From positions 62,001-126,000 of the forward strand of contig JAKZES010000006.1 of NCBI GenBank assembly GCA_022548915.1: a DNA stretch of 64,000 nt, given 5' to 3'. The translations under genes were made by a program, and so were the position numbers. Shown in pieces: positions 50,577 to 61,887 of this stretch (position 1 is the first letter of the stretch; each line of letters begins with the position of its first letter). The notes under the pieces were generated by a model. The model saw nothing but the letters and a program-made list of their open reading frames with translations. It was not told where the DNA came from and made no database searches. Source of the stretch: Verrucomicrobiaceae bacterium E54. GTDB lineage: Bacteria > Verrucomicrobiota > Verrucomicrobiia > Verrucomicrobiales > Akkermansiaceae.

Positions 50577-50623
50577 CGGGAAACCTAGGCGGACTTGCGG
50601 CGATCCGCCACGGCTTTGTTCGG
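50577..50623. repeat. Truncated, diverged relative of the hairpin repeat
   Basis: CGGGAAACCTAGGCGG followed by CTTGCGGCGATCCGCC and CGGCTTTG has the same order of words as CGGGAAACCTAGACTGCGG-CGATTC...-CCGCTTTG at the left side of hairpin copy 1. It lies between divergent genes. The right half of the element is missing. The similarity is short, so the call is tentative. Confidence 0.45.
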
Positions 50624-50672
50624 CAAGATCAGGCTTCCGCCCGGCCCCGCGGAGCGTCAGTTTGAAGGGGTG

Positions 50673-51992
50673 ATGACTTGGATGAGATGGATGCCGCCGA
50701 TGCTGCTGGCGATGGTGGTGACGGCCCACGCCCTGAAGCAGGAAGCGGGAGACGGGAAGGCCGCCGCTTTCGAGAGGTTCGAGCTGACACGGGAATTCTG
50801 GTCGGAAGGCGTGGACTTCGGCGATCTGAACCACGACGGCGAAGCCGACGTGGTGGCGGGTCCGCACTGGTGGGCCGGGCCCGATTTCGAGCAGCGTCAC
50901 AGCTACGGGCCGTCGGAGCGGAAGTCGCCCTCAGCGGAAGCCCCCCATCGGGCGAAGAACCCGGAGGGCGAGATGGTCACGGTGGCCGGCTTTCCCGGTG
51001 CGTGGTCGGGCCGCAACGGCTACTCGGATTGCTTCCAGCTCTGGTGCGACGACTTCAACGGCGACGGCTGGGACGACGTGCTGGTGGTCAGCTTTCCCGG
51101 CAAGGAAGCCTTTTGGTACGCCAACCCCCGCAACGAAGAGGGTGACTGGAAGCGACATGTCGCTTATCCGGCGGTGGACAACGAGTCGCCGCTGTTCGTC
51201 GACGTGACCGGTGACGGCCGCAGGGAATTGGTCTTTCACACCGAACTGAAGGAGAAGGGGGGTGCCTGCCTGGGGTATGCCGCGCCGGATCCGGCGAATG
51301 CGACGGCCCCGTGGCGTTTCCATCCGGTATCGGCCCCGCATCCGGATCCGAAGCCGCAGAAATGGGGCCGCTTCCATCACGGGCTCGGTGCGGGGGACGT
51401 GAATGGCGACGGCCGGATCGACCTGTTGATGAATCACGGATGGTGGCAGCAACCCGAGTCCTTGAAGGGCGATCCGGAGTGGAAGTTTCATGCCGCCGAC
51501 TTCGCGCCGCAGGCGGCGCAGATCCATGTCGACGACGTGAATGGCGACGGTCGGAACGATGTCGTCACCGCGCTCGAGGCGCACGGCCACGGACTGGCCT
51601 GGCACGAGCAGGGGGAGGATGGGACGTTCCGCCGCCACGAGATCATGGGCAAGACCCCGGAGGCCAGTGCGGGCGGGGTGGTTTTCACCCAGCCGCATGC
51701 GGTCGAGATGGCCGACATGGACGGCGACGGGCTCACCGACATCGTGACCGGCAAGCGTTTCTGGGCCCACGGGCCCAACGGGGATGTCGATCCGGACGGC
51801 ACGCCGGTGCTCTACTGGTTCAAGCTTTCCCGCGACGGGAAAGGCGGAGCGTCGTATGAGCCGCGCCTGATCGACCGGGACTCCGGGGTGGGCACGCAGT
51901 TTGCGGTGCGCGATGTGAATGGCGACCAGCGCCCGGACGTCGCAATTGCGAACAAGCGGGGCGTTTACGTCTTCCGGCAGCGCGGCGAGTAG
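50673..51992 (+). CDS. FG-GAP/VCBS repeat protein, secreted
   Basis: The 439-residue protein has a signal peptide (about 1-21) and at least six FG-GAP-type repeats with calcium-binding loops. Examples are [52 protein letters not shown] and [16 protein letters not shown]. It is predicted to fold as a beta-propeller. A partner in extracellular polymer binding is likely, no enzyme motif is seen. A ribosome-binding AAGGGG precedes ATG 50673. The methyltransferase gene starts 5 bases behind the stop. Confidence 0.88.
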   Translation: MTWMRWMPPMLLAMVVTAHALKQEAGDGKAAAFERFELTREFWSEGVDFGDLNHDGEADVVAGPHWWAGPDFEQRHSYGPSERKSPSAEAPHRAKNPEGEMVTVAGFPGAWSGRNGYSDCFQLWCDDFNGDGWDDVLVVSFPGKEAFWYANPRNEEGDWKRHVAYPAVDNESPLFVDVTGDGRRELVFHTELKEKGGACLGYAAPDPANATAPWRFHPVSAPHPDPKPQKWGRFHHGLGAGDVNGDGRIDLLMNHGWWQQPESLKGDPEWKFHAADFAPQAAQIHVDDVNGDGRNDVVTALEAHGHGLAWHEQGEDGTFRRHEIMGKTPEASAGGVVFTQPHAVEMADMDGDGLTDIVTGKRFWAHGPNGDVDPDGTPVLYWFKLSRDGKGGASYEPRLIDRDSGVGTQFAVRDVNGDQRPDVAIANKRGVYVFRQRGE

Positions 51993-51996
51993 GACG

Positions 51997-53178
<1,182 letters not shown>

Positions 53179-53191
53179 GCCCTGCGACAAG

Positions 53192-53235
53192 CAAAACCCT
53201 CCGGTCGAGCCCGAGGCGGGCAGGATCCGGAGGGT
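53192..53235 (-). terminator. Hairpin terminator after sigma-factor gene
   Basis: ACCCTCCGG (53196-53204) pairs with CCGGAGGGT (53227-53235). On the minus strand the stem is followed by TTTTGC. It lies 41 bases past the stop of the sigma gene at 53276. Confidence 0.6.
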
Positions 53236-53275
53236 GGGTGGAGTCGCTGAAGCCTTTCGAAGGAAGGACCCGCAA

Positions 53276-54130
53276 TCAGAGCATGCCGTGGACCGGATCC
53301 GGGAGGGGATTGTCCTTCCGGCGAAGGGCACGCCGCATCTTGTCGAGCGCCTTGTTCTGAAGCTGGCGGATGCGCTCGCGGGTGAGTCCGAAGTCGCGAC
53401 CGATCTCCTCGAGATTCATCGGCTTTTTCCCGTTCAGGCCGAAGCGGGCGTGGATGATCTTGGTCTCCCGCGGATCCAGCGTGGCGAGCAGATCCTCGAG
53501 CTGCTCGGCCGAGTTGGTCCAGCTCAGTGCTTCGTGCGGGTTCACCGCGTTTTCGTCGCCGATCACCTCTCCATAGGTCGTGCCTTCACCATCGGCCAGG
53601 GGAGCGTCGAGCGAGGTGATCTTCTGGGCGGCCTGCTGGAGGGCGGCCAACTTGCGCTCGGGGATGCCCGTTTCTTCGGACAATTCGGCGCGGGTCGGCT
53701 CGCGGCCGATTTCCTCGGTCATCCGCCGCGAGATGCTGCGCATGTGCGAGATCTTCTGCACCATGTGCACCGGCAGGCGGACGGTCTTTCCTTGGTTGGC
53801 GAGCGCCCGCTTGATCGACTGCTTGATCCACCACGCGGCGTAGCTGCTGAGCTTGGCGCCTTTTTCCGGGTCGAACCGCTCGACCGCCTTGGTCAGGCCG
53901 ATGTTCCCTTCGGAAATCAGGTCGGCGAGCGGGAGGCCGTAGCCGTTGTAGTCTTGGGCGATCTTGACCACGAGGCGGAGGTTGGCGCGGATCATGTGAT
54001 CCCGGGCCTTCTCGTCGCCCTGCATCACCTTGTTGGCGAGTTTCACCTCTTCCTCGGGGGTGAGAAGCGGCGTCTTGGCGATATCCTTGAAGTAAGTCCG
54101 GAGCGATTCGTTGGATTGGGAGTAGGACAT
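53276..54130 (-). CDS. Sigma-70 family factor, RpoD/RpoS type
   Basis: From ATG 54130 it is 284 residues. It shows region 1.2 (ESLRTYFKDIAKTPLLTPEE), region 2 with -10 recognition (NLRLVVKIAQDYNGYGLPLA, SYAAWWIKQSIKRAL), region 3 (THMVQKI-like VHMVQKISHMRSISRRMTEE), and region 4 with the -35 HTH (NLEEIGRDFGLTRERIRQLQ). No long region 1.1 is present, so it is a compact primary-like or group 2 sigma. It lies divergent from a MerR-type regulator with a shared 183-base intergenic region that carries an inverted repeat. Confidence 0.92.
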   Translation of the reverse strand: MSYSQSNESLRTYFKDIAKTPLLTPEEEVKLANKVMQGDEKARDHMIRANLRLVVKIAQDYNGYGLPLADLISEGNIGLTKAVERFDPEKGAKLSSYAAWWIKQSIKRALANQGKTVRLPVHMVQKISHMRSISRRMTEEIGREPTRAELSEETGIPERKLAALQQAAQKITSLDAPLADGEGTTYGEVIGDENAVNPHEALSWTNSAEQLEDLLATLDPRETKIIHARFGLNGKKPMNLEEIGRDFGLTRERIRQLQNKALDKMRRALRRKDNPLPDPVHGML

Positions 54131-54220
54131 GATGTTTGCGGAGAGGTTTAAGAACAGTTTCCACACCGTGTGGTCGCCGAACACGAACGATCTAAGAACA
54201 AGGACCATTACAAGGCAACC

Positions 54221-54274
54221 AAAAAGCGAACAAGAATCAAAATATTCTCCAAATCCTCTCCATGTTCGCTTTTT
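54221..54274. promoter_or_regulatory. 12-bp perfect inverted repeat in sigma/MerR divergent region
   Basis: AAAAAGCGAACA (54221-54232) and TGTTCGCTTTTT (54263-54274) are exact inverted copies. The spacer is A/T rich (AATCAAAATATTCTCC). It is the only strongly A/T-rich spot in the vicinity and lies 40 bases before the MerR start. It may be an operator for one or both genes, or a hairpin terminator. Position favours an operator. Confidence 0.6.
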
Positions 54275-54313
54275 GTTTGCTTTATCCCGGGTTTCGTGGA
54301 CCATCGGTCCATC

Positions 54314-55282
54314 ATGAGCGACAGCCGATCAGAACCCCGCGAAGAAGAACTCTTCGGGACCGCCACGGCGGTTTCCCGGACAGGGCTGAGCGCGGCGCGG
54401 ATTCGGATGTGGGAAAAGCGCTACGGGGCGGTCGAGCCCAGGCGCTCCGAGACCCGGCGTCGGCTCTACACTCGCGAGGACCTGGAGCGACTCTCCTTGC
54501 TCAGGCAGCTCACCGATGCCGGGCACTCGATCAGTCGCATCGCCGGATTTTCGATCGAGGATTTGACCCAACTGGCCGAGGAGGAGGCGGCGTCGGGCCG
54601 TCCGGTCGGCGTCGATGCGGACGAACAGGGGAAAATTCTCGCGGTGAGTCCGTCGGGCGAGGCGCTCCTCGAAACGGAAGATCCCCTCGGTTTCCAGTGG
54701 AGCTGCCCGTTTGCGACCATCCCCGAGGCGCTCGCCGCCCCTGCCACTCCCGGCGCGCACCTGCTGCTCATCGAGACCGACACGCTCTTCATCGAAACGC
54801 TCGAGGATGCGAGGGAGCTGGCGAAACGCTGCGGGGCGCGGCGGACGCTCATCGCGTATCGCTTTGCCACCCGCGACGTGGCCGAGGCGGTGCGGGGCGG
54901 CGAGCCGGACCTGGTGTTGCTTCATGGGCCCCGGGACGCCTCGCGCCTGCGTCGGGAGTGCCTCTTCCAGCTCGAATCCCTCACCGGCCGGAGCCATCTC
55001 CCCGATCCGGGAACGATTCCCGAGCGGTTGTTCGATCCCTCGCAGCTCTCGCGCCTCTCCCAGATCGACAGCCCGGTCGATTGCGAGTGCCCCCGGCACA
55101 TTGCCGAACTGCTGAGAAACCTCGTCGCCTTCGAGACCTACAGCGAGGAATGCGAGGACCGGAATCCCTCGGATGCCCTGGTCCACGCCTATCTTCACCG
55201 GACCACGGCGCAGGTGCGGCGGACCATGGAGGACGCGCTGCAGCACCTGCTCCACGCCGAGGGCATCGATCTGAAGTCCTGA
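54314..55282 (+). CDS. MerR-family transcriptional regulator with non-B12 C-terminal domain
   Basis: The 322-residue protein has a MerR winged helix (FGTATAVSRTGLSAARIRMW, EKRYGAVEPRRSETRRRLYT, EDLERLSLLRQLTDAGHSIS). Its C-terminal half has a Rossmann-like pattern (PGAHLLLIETDTLFIETLED, ARELAKRCGARRTLIAYRF) as in CarH/LitR-like regulators. The cobalamin-binding DxHxxG motif is absent, so it would not sense B12 in the known way. It faces the sigma-factor gene and is followed 38 bases later by a LolC/E permease gene. Confidence 0.83.
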   Translation: MSDSRSEPREEELFGTATAVSRTGLSAARIRMWEKRYGAVEPRRSETRRRLYTREDLERLSLLRQLTDAGHSISRIAGFSIEDLTQLAEEEAASGRPVGVDADEQGKILAVSPSGEALLETEDPLGFQWSCPFATIPEALAAPATPGAHLLLIETDTLFIETLEDARELAKRCGARRTLIAYRFATRDVAEAVRGGEPDLVLLHGPRDASRLRRECLFQLESLTGRSHLPDPGTIPERLFDPSQLSRLSQIDSPVDCECPRHIAELLRNLVAFETYSEECEDRNPSDALVHAYLHRTTAQVRRTMEDALQHLLHAEGIDLKS

Positions 55283-55320
55283 TCGCTTGCGCGGCGGGCT
55301 GTCGGCGGCTAGGCACGGTC

Positions 55321-56940
55321 ATGGCCCGCCGTTCGTTCAGCCTGATGCTTGCCTGGCGCTACCTCAATCCGAGGCGCGCGCTGCTCTCGGCGGTGGCCCT
55401 GATTTCCGTGTCGGGCGTGATGCTCGGGGTCTTGGTTCTGGTCGTGGTGATGTCGGTCTATTCCGGCCTCGAGCGCGAGGTGAAGGGGCGGCTGCTGGGA
55501 TTCATTCCGCACATCCGTCTGGACTACGCGCCCTACGGCGGCTTCCGCGAGCCGGTGGCCGATTGGCAGGGGATCGCCGGGAAAATTTCTGGCATGGAGG
55601 GAGTGGCCGAGGCCGGGCCCTTCGTGCAGGACAGCATGCTCATCGACATCGCCGGGTATCGTTCGGCGGGGACGTTCCGTGCGATCGACACGACCAATCC
55701 CCGGGAAGTGGCGGGCATCGAGGCGATGCTCGATTTTGACGCGTATCCGGAAAGCTCCTCCGACATGGGCATCGATGATCGAGTGATCATCTCCTCGAAG
55801 GTCGCTCGGTCCTTCAACGCGGCGGTCGGGGAAACCATCCGGCTGCTGACCCTGCGCAACTTCGAGCAGGTCGAGGCGGCCTACGAGAAGACCAAGAAGC
55901 CCCCCGTTCGCGAGCGCTTCGCCGAAGAACTGAAGGCGATCCGCGGAAAGGCGCGCGAGTCGTGGAAAACGACTGCGGAGGGCTCCGAGCTGACCACGGA
56001 CGATTGGAACGCGATCTACAGCCCGCTGGCTCAGATTCTCGAGTCCGACATCCGCGAGCCGGAGGCGGAGATCGTTTACCAGGCGATCACCATCCTTGCG
56101 GCCGCCGAGGACGATGCCGGGAGGAAGGTGCAGAAGCTCGGGCCGGACGCTCAGGGCGAGTTCCTCGGGATTCTGGAGAAGCTCGACACCACCGACGTCA
56201 AGGAGATGGATGCCGACGTGCTCAAGGGCATCGAGGAGTTCGTCCTGCCGAAGGAGGCGACCATCATCGGCGTCTATCAATCGTCCCAGATGGCGCTGAC
56301 CCCGGATGTCTTCGTTCCGCTGCATCTCGGCCAGGACCTGGCCGGCCTGGACGACCGGGTGCAGGGCGTGGCGGTGCGGCTCGACGATCCCTATCAGGCC
56401 GGCGTGATGGCCGGATTGATGCTGCAGCGCCTGCCCGAGGGTTGGTATCCGGTCACCTGGATCGAGGAGTTGGCGGATTTCTCGCGGTTGATCGAGCAGC
56501 AGCGGGTGATGATGTATTTCGCGCTGTCCTTCATCATCCTGGTGTCGGCCTTTTCCATGACGGCGGTGATGTTCACGGTGACCATCCAGAAGCGCCGGGA
56601 GATCGGCGTGATGAAGGCGCTGGGAGCGGCACCGGGGCAGATCGTGCGGGTCTTCGTTTACCAGGGTGCCATCCTCGGCTTCGCCGGGTCGGTGACCGGG
56701 ATCGGCCTTGGCCTGCTGGTGATCCGGTTCCGCGAGGGCATCCAGAGCTTCATGCGGGGCTTCGGCTTCGATCCGTTTCCGGCGTCGTTCAACGGCTTCA
56801 CCGTCCTGCCGGCCCACGTGAATCCGACCGAGGTGGCCCTCATCGGTGTCCTTGCCTTCCTGCTCTGCGCCGGCGCCGCCTTCCTGCCCGCCTGGTTCGC
56901 CGCCCGCAGTGATGCGGCGAGGTCGCTCAGGAACCTGTGA
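55321..56940 (+). CDS. ABC transporter permease, LolC/LolE family
   Basis: The 539-residue protein has one N-terminal helix (LISVSGVMLGVLVLVVVMSV), a large periplasmic domain (about 50-410) and three C-terminal helices of the FtsX type (FALSFIILVSAFSMTAVMFT, QKRREIGVMKALGAAPGQIV, EVALIGVLAFLLCAGAAFLP). The periplasmic part carries an extra helical charged insert (about 175-310) compared with E. coli LolC/E. The ATPase LolD is not adjacent. Function: lipoprotein release from the inner membrane. Its stop is directly at the end of the convergent VapC gene (56941). Confidence 0.87.
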   Translation: MARRSFSLMLAWRYLNPRRALLSAVALISVSGVMLGVLVLVVVMSVYSGLEREVKGRLLGFIPHIRLDYAPYGGFREPVADWQGIAGKISGMEGVAEAGPFVQDSMLIDIAGYRSAGTFRAIDTTNPREVAGIEAMLDFDAYPESSSDMGIDDRVIISSKVARSFNAAVGETIRLLTLRNFEQVEAAYEKTKKPPVRERFAEELKAIRGKARESWKTTAEGSELTTDDWNAIYSPLAQILESDIREPEAEIVYQAITILAAAEDDAGRKVQKLGPDAQGEFLGILEKLDTTDVKEMDADVLKGIEEFVLPKEATIIGVYQSSQMALTPDVFVPLHLGQDLAGLDDRVQGVAVRLDDPYQAGVMAGLMLQRLPEGWYPVTWIEELADFSRLIEQQRVMMYFALSFIILVSAFSMTAVMFTVTIQKRREIGVMKALGAAPGQIVRVFVYQGAILGFAGSVTGIGLGLLVIRFREGIQSFMRGFGFDPFPASFNGFTVLPAHVNPTEVALIGVLAFLLCAGAAFLPAWFAARSDAARSLRNL

Positions 56941-57348
56941 TCAGCGGAAAGGATTCACGACCGTCACACCGTCGTATTCCTGGCCGTCCGAAAAGTCTTC
57001 CGAGTAGAGCGTGGGGCAGCGCGATTCCCGGGCCGACGCCAGAATCATCGAATCCCAGTGGGAGAGTCCGAAGCGGGAGTGGATCTCCAGGGCGCCGGTG
57101 AACGTTCTCTCGGTGAGGGGGGCGACCGGAAACCGCAGGAACTGCTTCAACCAGGCCGCTTCCTGCCGACTCGAGAAGTCGAGCTTCTTCGGGTGTCGTG
57201 CCGAGGCGATGAACTCGCTGAGAACCTGCACCGAGAGGTGGAGGTTGCGCCCGAGCAGGATCTCCCGGGCGATGCGGGTCTTTCGCGGTTGTGGCGTCAC
57301 TTCATCGGCCGCGTAAACCAGCACGTTGGTGTCAACGAAGGCGCTCAT
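56941..57348 (-). CDS. vapC: VapC-type PIN-domain toxin
   Basis: The 135-residue PIN domain has Asp6 (FVDTNVLVYAAD), Glu45 (VLSEFIASARH), Asp99 (LSHWDSMILASA) and Asp118 (YSEDFSDGQEYDG), all catalytic positions. It starts at ATG 57348 within the antitoxin gene (17-base overlap). It ends exactly where the LolC/E gene ends, leaving no intergenic space. Presumably an endoribonuclease. Confidence 0.88.
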   Translation of the reverse strand: MSAFVDTNVLVYAADEVTPQPRKTRIAREILLGRNLHLSVQVLSEFIASARHPKKLDFSSRQEAAWLKQFLRFPVAPLTERTFTGALEIHSRFGLSHWDSMILASARESRCPTLYSEDFSDGQEYDGVTVVNPFR

Positions 57349-57586
57349 CGTGGATCTCCCCGCGGGTCAGCGGCTTGAGGCTCCGCTTGCGCGGCCTGGC
57401 ACGCTTGTCGGCCGCCCTATAGAGCGCCTCGAGGTCCTTCACCCGCTGGTCGTGGCTTTCATCGTCCTCGATTTGCCGCTCGAGGAATTGCCGAACCAGG
57501 GCGCTGACCGAGGTGCCCGACTTCGCCGCGAAGCTCCGTGCCCGGCGGTAGGTGTCGTCGTCGATCTTGAGCGTGATGTTTTTCAC
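57332..57586 (-). CDS. vapB: Ribbon-helix-helix antitoxin of VapB type
   Basis: The 84-residue protein begins MKNITLKIDDDTYRRARSFA and continues with AKSGTSVSALVRQFLERQIE, the ribbon-helix-helix DNA-binding layout of CopG/DUF6364-like antitoxins. The C-terminal charged part wraps the toxin. It overlaps the toxin gene and would bind its own promoter. Confidence 0.82.
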   Translation of the reverse strand: MKNITLKIDDDTYRRARSFAAKSGTSVSALVRQFLERQIEDDESHDQRVKDLEALYRAADKRARPRKRSLKPLTRGEIHDERLR

Positions 57587-57714
57587 TGGCAGGAAAGTAA
57601 CTGTGCAACTGTGCCACGGTCAAGGCGCGACGCGGGCGGGCAGGGAGCTCCGCCATCGAGGGGTCGGCCACTTGGCACTTCTCAGTGCGAAGCGTCCCCC
57701 CTTAGTCTCGCCGC

Positions 57715-58278
57715 GTGGCCGGGAAGAACATCGTTTACTTCGATCTCGAAACGCAGCGCAGCCTCACGGATGTGGGGCGGGCCAAGGACAAGCTCGGCAT
57801 GTCGGTGGGGGTGACCTACAGCACCGGCGACGGTGAATACCGGATCTACGGCGAGAACGAGGTCGATGCCCTCATCGACCAGCTCCTCAAGGCCGATCTC
57901 GTGGTCGGCTGGAACCACGTCGAGTTCGACTACCCCGTGCTGCAGGCCTACACCATCGTCGACCTGCCGAGCCAGACGGTGAACCTCGACATGATGCTCG
58001 ACCTGCAGGAGACTCTCGGCTTCCGCCTGAAGCTCGACTCCGCCGCCAAGGGTTCGCTCGGCGGCGAGGGCAAGACGGCCGACGGTCTCGACGCCCTGAA
58101 GTGGTGGCAGCAGCACAAGAAGACCGGCGATCTCGAACCCCTGATGAAGATCGCCGAGTACTGTGCCTACGACGTGAAGGTCACGAAATGCGTCCACGAG
58201 TATGGCGTCGAGCACGGCCGCTTGAAATACCCGGACCGGGCCGGCCACTTGCAGGAGGTGGTGGTTTCATGGGCGTGA
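57715..58278 (+). CDS. RNase H-fold nuclease of the YprB type
   Basis: The 187-residue protein starts at GTG 57715. DEDD-type acidic residues Asp10/Glu12 (IVYFDLETQRSL), Asp72 (GWNHVEFDYPVL) and a final Asp (YCAYDVKVTK, about residue 154) match the RNase_H_2/YprB 3'-5' exonuclease group. Substrate DNA or RNA unknown. It lies 93 bases before the amylosucrase gene on the same strand. Confidence 0.83.
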   Translation: MAGKNIVYFDLETQRSLTDVGRAKDKLGMSVGVTYSTGDGEYRIYGENEVDALIDQLLKADLVVGWNHVEFDYPVLQAYTIVDLPSQTVNLDMMLDLQETLGFRLKLDSAAKGSLGGEGKTADGLDALKWWQQHKKTGDLEPLMKIAEYCAYDVKVTKCVHEYGVEHGRLKYPDRAGHLQEVVVSWA

Positions 58279-58371
58279 CCGGCCCGTTCCCGGCGCCGGA
58301 ATTCTCCGTTGACCTGCCCGCCGTGGCACGGAGTTTGCCTTTCCACCCGCCTTCCGACTGATTCGAGAAAC

Positions 58372-60318
<1,947 letters not shown>

Positions 60319-60419
60319 GGGAGCGCCGGCGTCCCGCCGGCTGCGTTCGGCATCTTGCCGAACGTTCTTCGGAAATACGCTGGATCGTCGGCGCGGAATA
60401 CCGATGCTGACCGCACTCG

Positions 60420-61118
60420 ATGGACCAGCTCATCGAACTCAAGTGCCGCAACTGCGGTTCCCAGCTCGCGCCGGAGGATATCTCGGCACGTCTGGCCGTC
60501 GCGCGCTGCAAGCATTGCAACGCCCTGTTTGCGCTGCCGGAGTCGGTCACGTCGCCGCAGCCGATCGCCCGGCCGGAAGTGGAGCTCCCCAAGCGCTTCA
60601 CGATCGAACGCGCCAATCAGACGCTTGCGATTTCGTGGCGCTGGTTTTCACCGGCCGTGCTCGGGCTTCTGTTCTTCGCGGTGTTCTGGAACGGTTTCCT
60701 CATCGTCTGGCACACCATCGCGCTGAGCCAGGGGGCGTGGTTCATGTCGGTCTTCGGGCTGCTGCACACCGGCGTCGGAGTCTTTCTCGCCTACTGGGTG
60801 GTTGCCAAGTTGATGAACCGGACGACGGTCTACGTCAGCAAGGACTGGATCCAGGTCCGGCTCGGGCCGATCCCGTGGTCGGGCAAGCAGGACCTCAAGC
60901 GTGAAGGGATCGTGCAGCTCTTCTGCAAGGAGAAGGTCCAGCGCGGCAAGAACGGAACGAGCCAGACCTATCAGGTCGAGGTCGTGCTCGAGGGCAACCT
61001 GCGCAAGACCCTGGTCAAGGGGCTGGAATCCGCCGACCAGGCGATCTTCGTCGAGCAGCAGATCGAGAAGTACCTCGGCCTCGCCGACGTCCCGGTGGAC
61101 GGGGAATACGGCAGATGA
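60420..61118 (+). CDS. Zinc-ribbon membrane protein
   Basis: The 232-residue protein has an N-terminal zinc ribbon (LKCRNCGSQLAPED with C9/C12, RCKHCNALFALP with C30/C33). Two hydrophobic segments follow (about 76-100, VLGLLFFAVFWNGFLIVWHT; 105-130, FGLLHTGVGVFLAYWVVAKL), then a beta-rich cytosolic part (140-215). It has no named family. It may sense or scaffold. It follows the amylosucrase by 101 bases. Confidence 0.72.
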   Translation: MDQLIELKCRNCGSQLAPEDISARLAVARCKHCNALFALPESVTSPQPIARPEVELPKRFTIERANQTLAISWRWFSPAVLGLLFFAVFWNGFLIVWHTIALSQGAWFMSVFGLLHTGVGVFLAYWVVAKLMNRTTVYVSKDWIQVRLGPIPWSGKQDLKREGIVQLFCKEKVQRGKNGTSQTYQVEVVLEGNLRKTLVKGLESADQAIFVEQQIEKYLGLADVPVDGEYGR

Positions 61119-61258
61119 TCTGCCCATCCGCCGTCTTGACAGCTGGCGGCGGGAGGATAGATGCATGCGTCAACGGTGAAGAGTCCGCAAGGTCGCGAAC
61201 GGGGGTTATGGAAACCCTTGGCCGGGACGGATGAAGCACCGGGCAATGACTGCCCCAC

Positions 61259-61864
61259 ATGATCCACCCATCGACCGAGCTCCGGCTCGTCAACCCGCTG
61301 GTCGGCTACGGCGTTTTCGCCTCCCGGCCCATCCCCAGGGGAACCCTCGTCTTCGTGCAGGACCCGCTGGATATCGAGCTCGCCCCCGAGCAGTACGACG
61401 CACTCGACCCCTCCAGCCGCGAACTGGCGGAGCGCTATTCGTACCTCGACCCGCGAGGCCACCGCATCCTGAGCTGGGATGCCGCGAAATACGTGAACCA
61501 CTCCTGCGAGCCGAACACCATGAGCACGGCGTGGGGCTTCGAGGTCGCCCTGCGCGACATCGCCGAGGGCGAGGAGATCACCGACGAGTACGGACTCTTC
61601 AACCTCGAGTGGCAGATGGATTGCGCCTGCGGCCATCGGCGCTGCCGCGGCGTGATCCGGCCCGACGACGCGTGGCGGCACTTCCGCCGCTGGGACCGCG
61701 CGGTGCGTCCGGCGGTGCTCGCCATCCCATCGGTCGAGCAACCCCTGATCGGCCTGCTCGACGAGGTCACGCGCGGATCGCTGGAACGTGTCCTCGCCGG
61801 CGGCGCCCGCTACCGGTCGGTGCGTTCCCTGCTGCGCCCCGCCCCGGTGCAGGCGGCTTGTTAG
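61259..61864 (+). CDS. SET-domain protein methyltransferase
   Basis: The 201-residue protein has all parts of the SET fold: GYGVFASRPIPRGTLVF, NHSCEPN (80-86), the catalytic tyrosine segment ITDEYGLFN (Tyr111) and a post-SET zinc triplet CxCGxxxC (Cys122, Cys124, Cys129: DCACGHRRCRG). Bacterial SET proteins methylate lysine in proteins such as histone-like or ribosomal proteins. The target is not seen here. It is a stand-alone gene convergent with the one at 61888. Confidence 0.88.
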   Translation: MIHPSTELRLVNPLVGYGVFASRPIPRGTLVFVQDPLDIELAPEQYDALDPSSRELAERYSYLDPRGHRILSWDAAKYVNHSCEPNTMSTAWGFEVALRDIAEGEEITDEYGLFNLEWQMDCACGHRRCRGVIRPDDAWRHFRRWDRAVRPAVLAIPSVEQPLIGLLDEVTRGSLERVLAGGARYRSVRSLLRPAPVQAAC

Positions 61865-61887
61865 AAAATGAGGAGCGCCGTCGGCCG

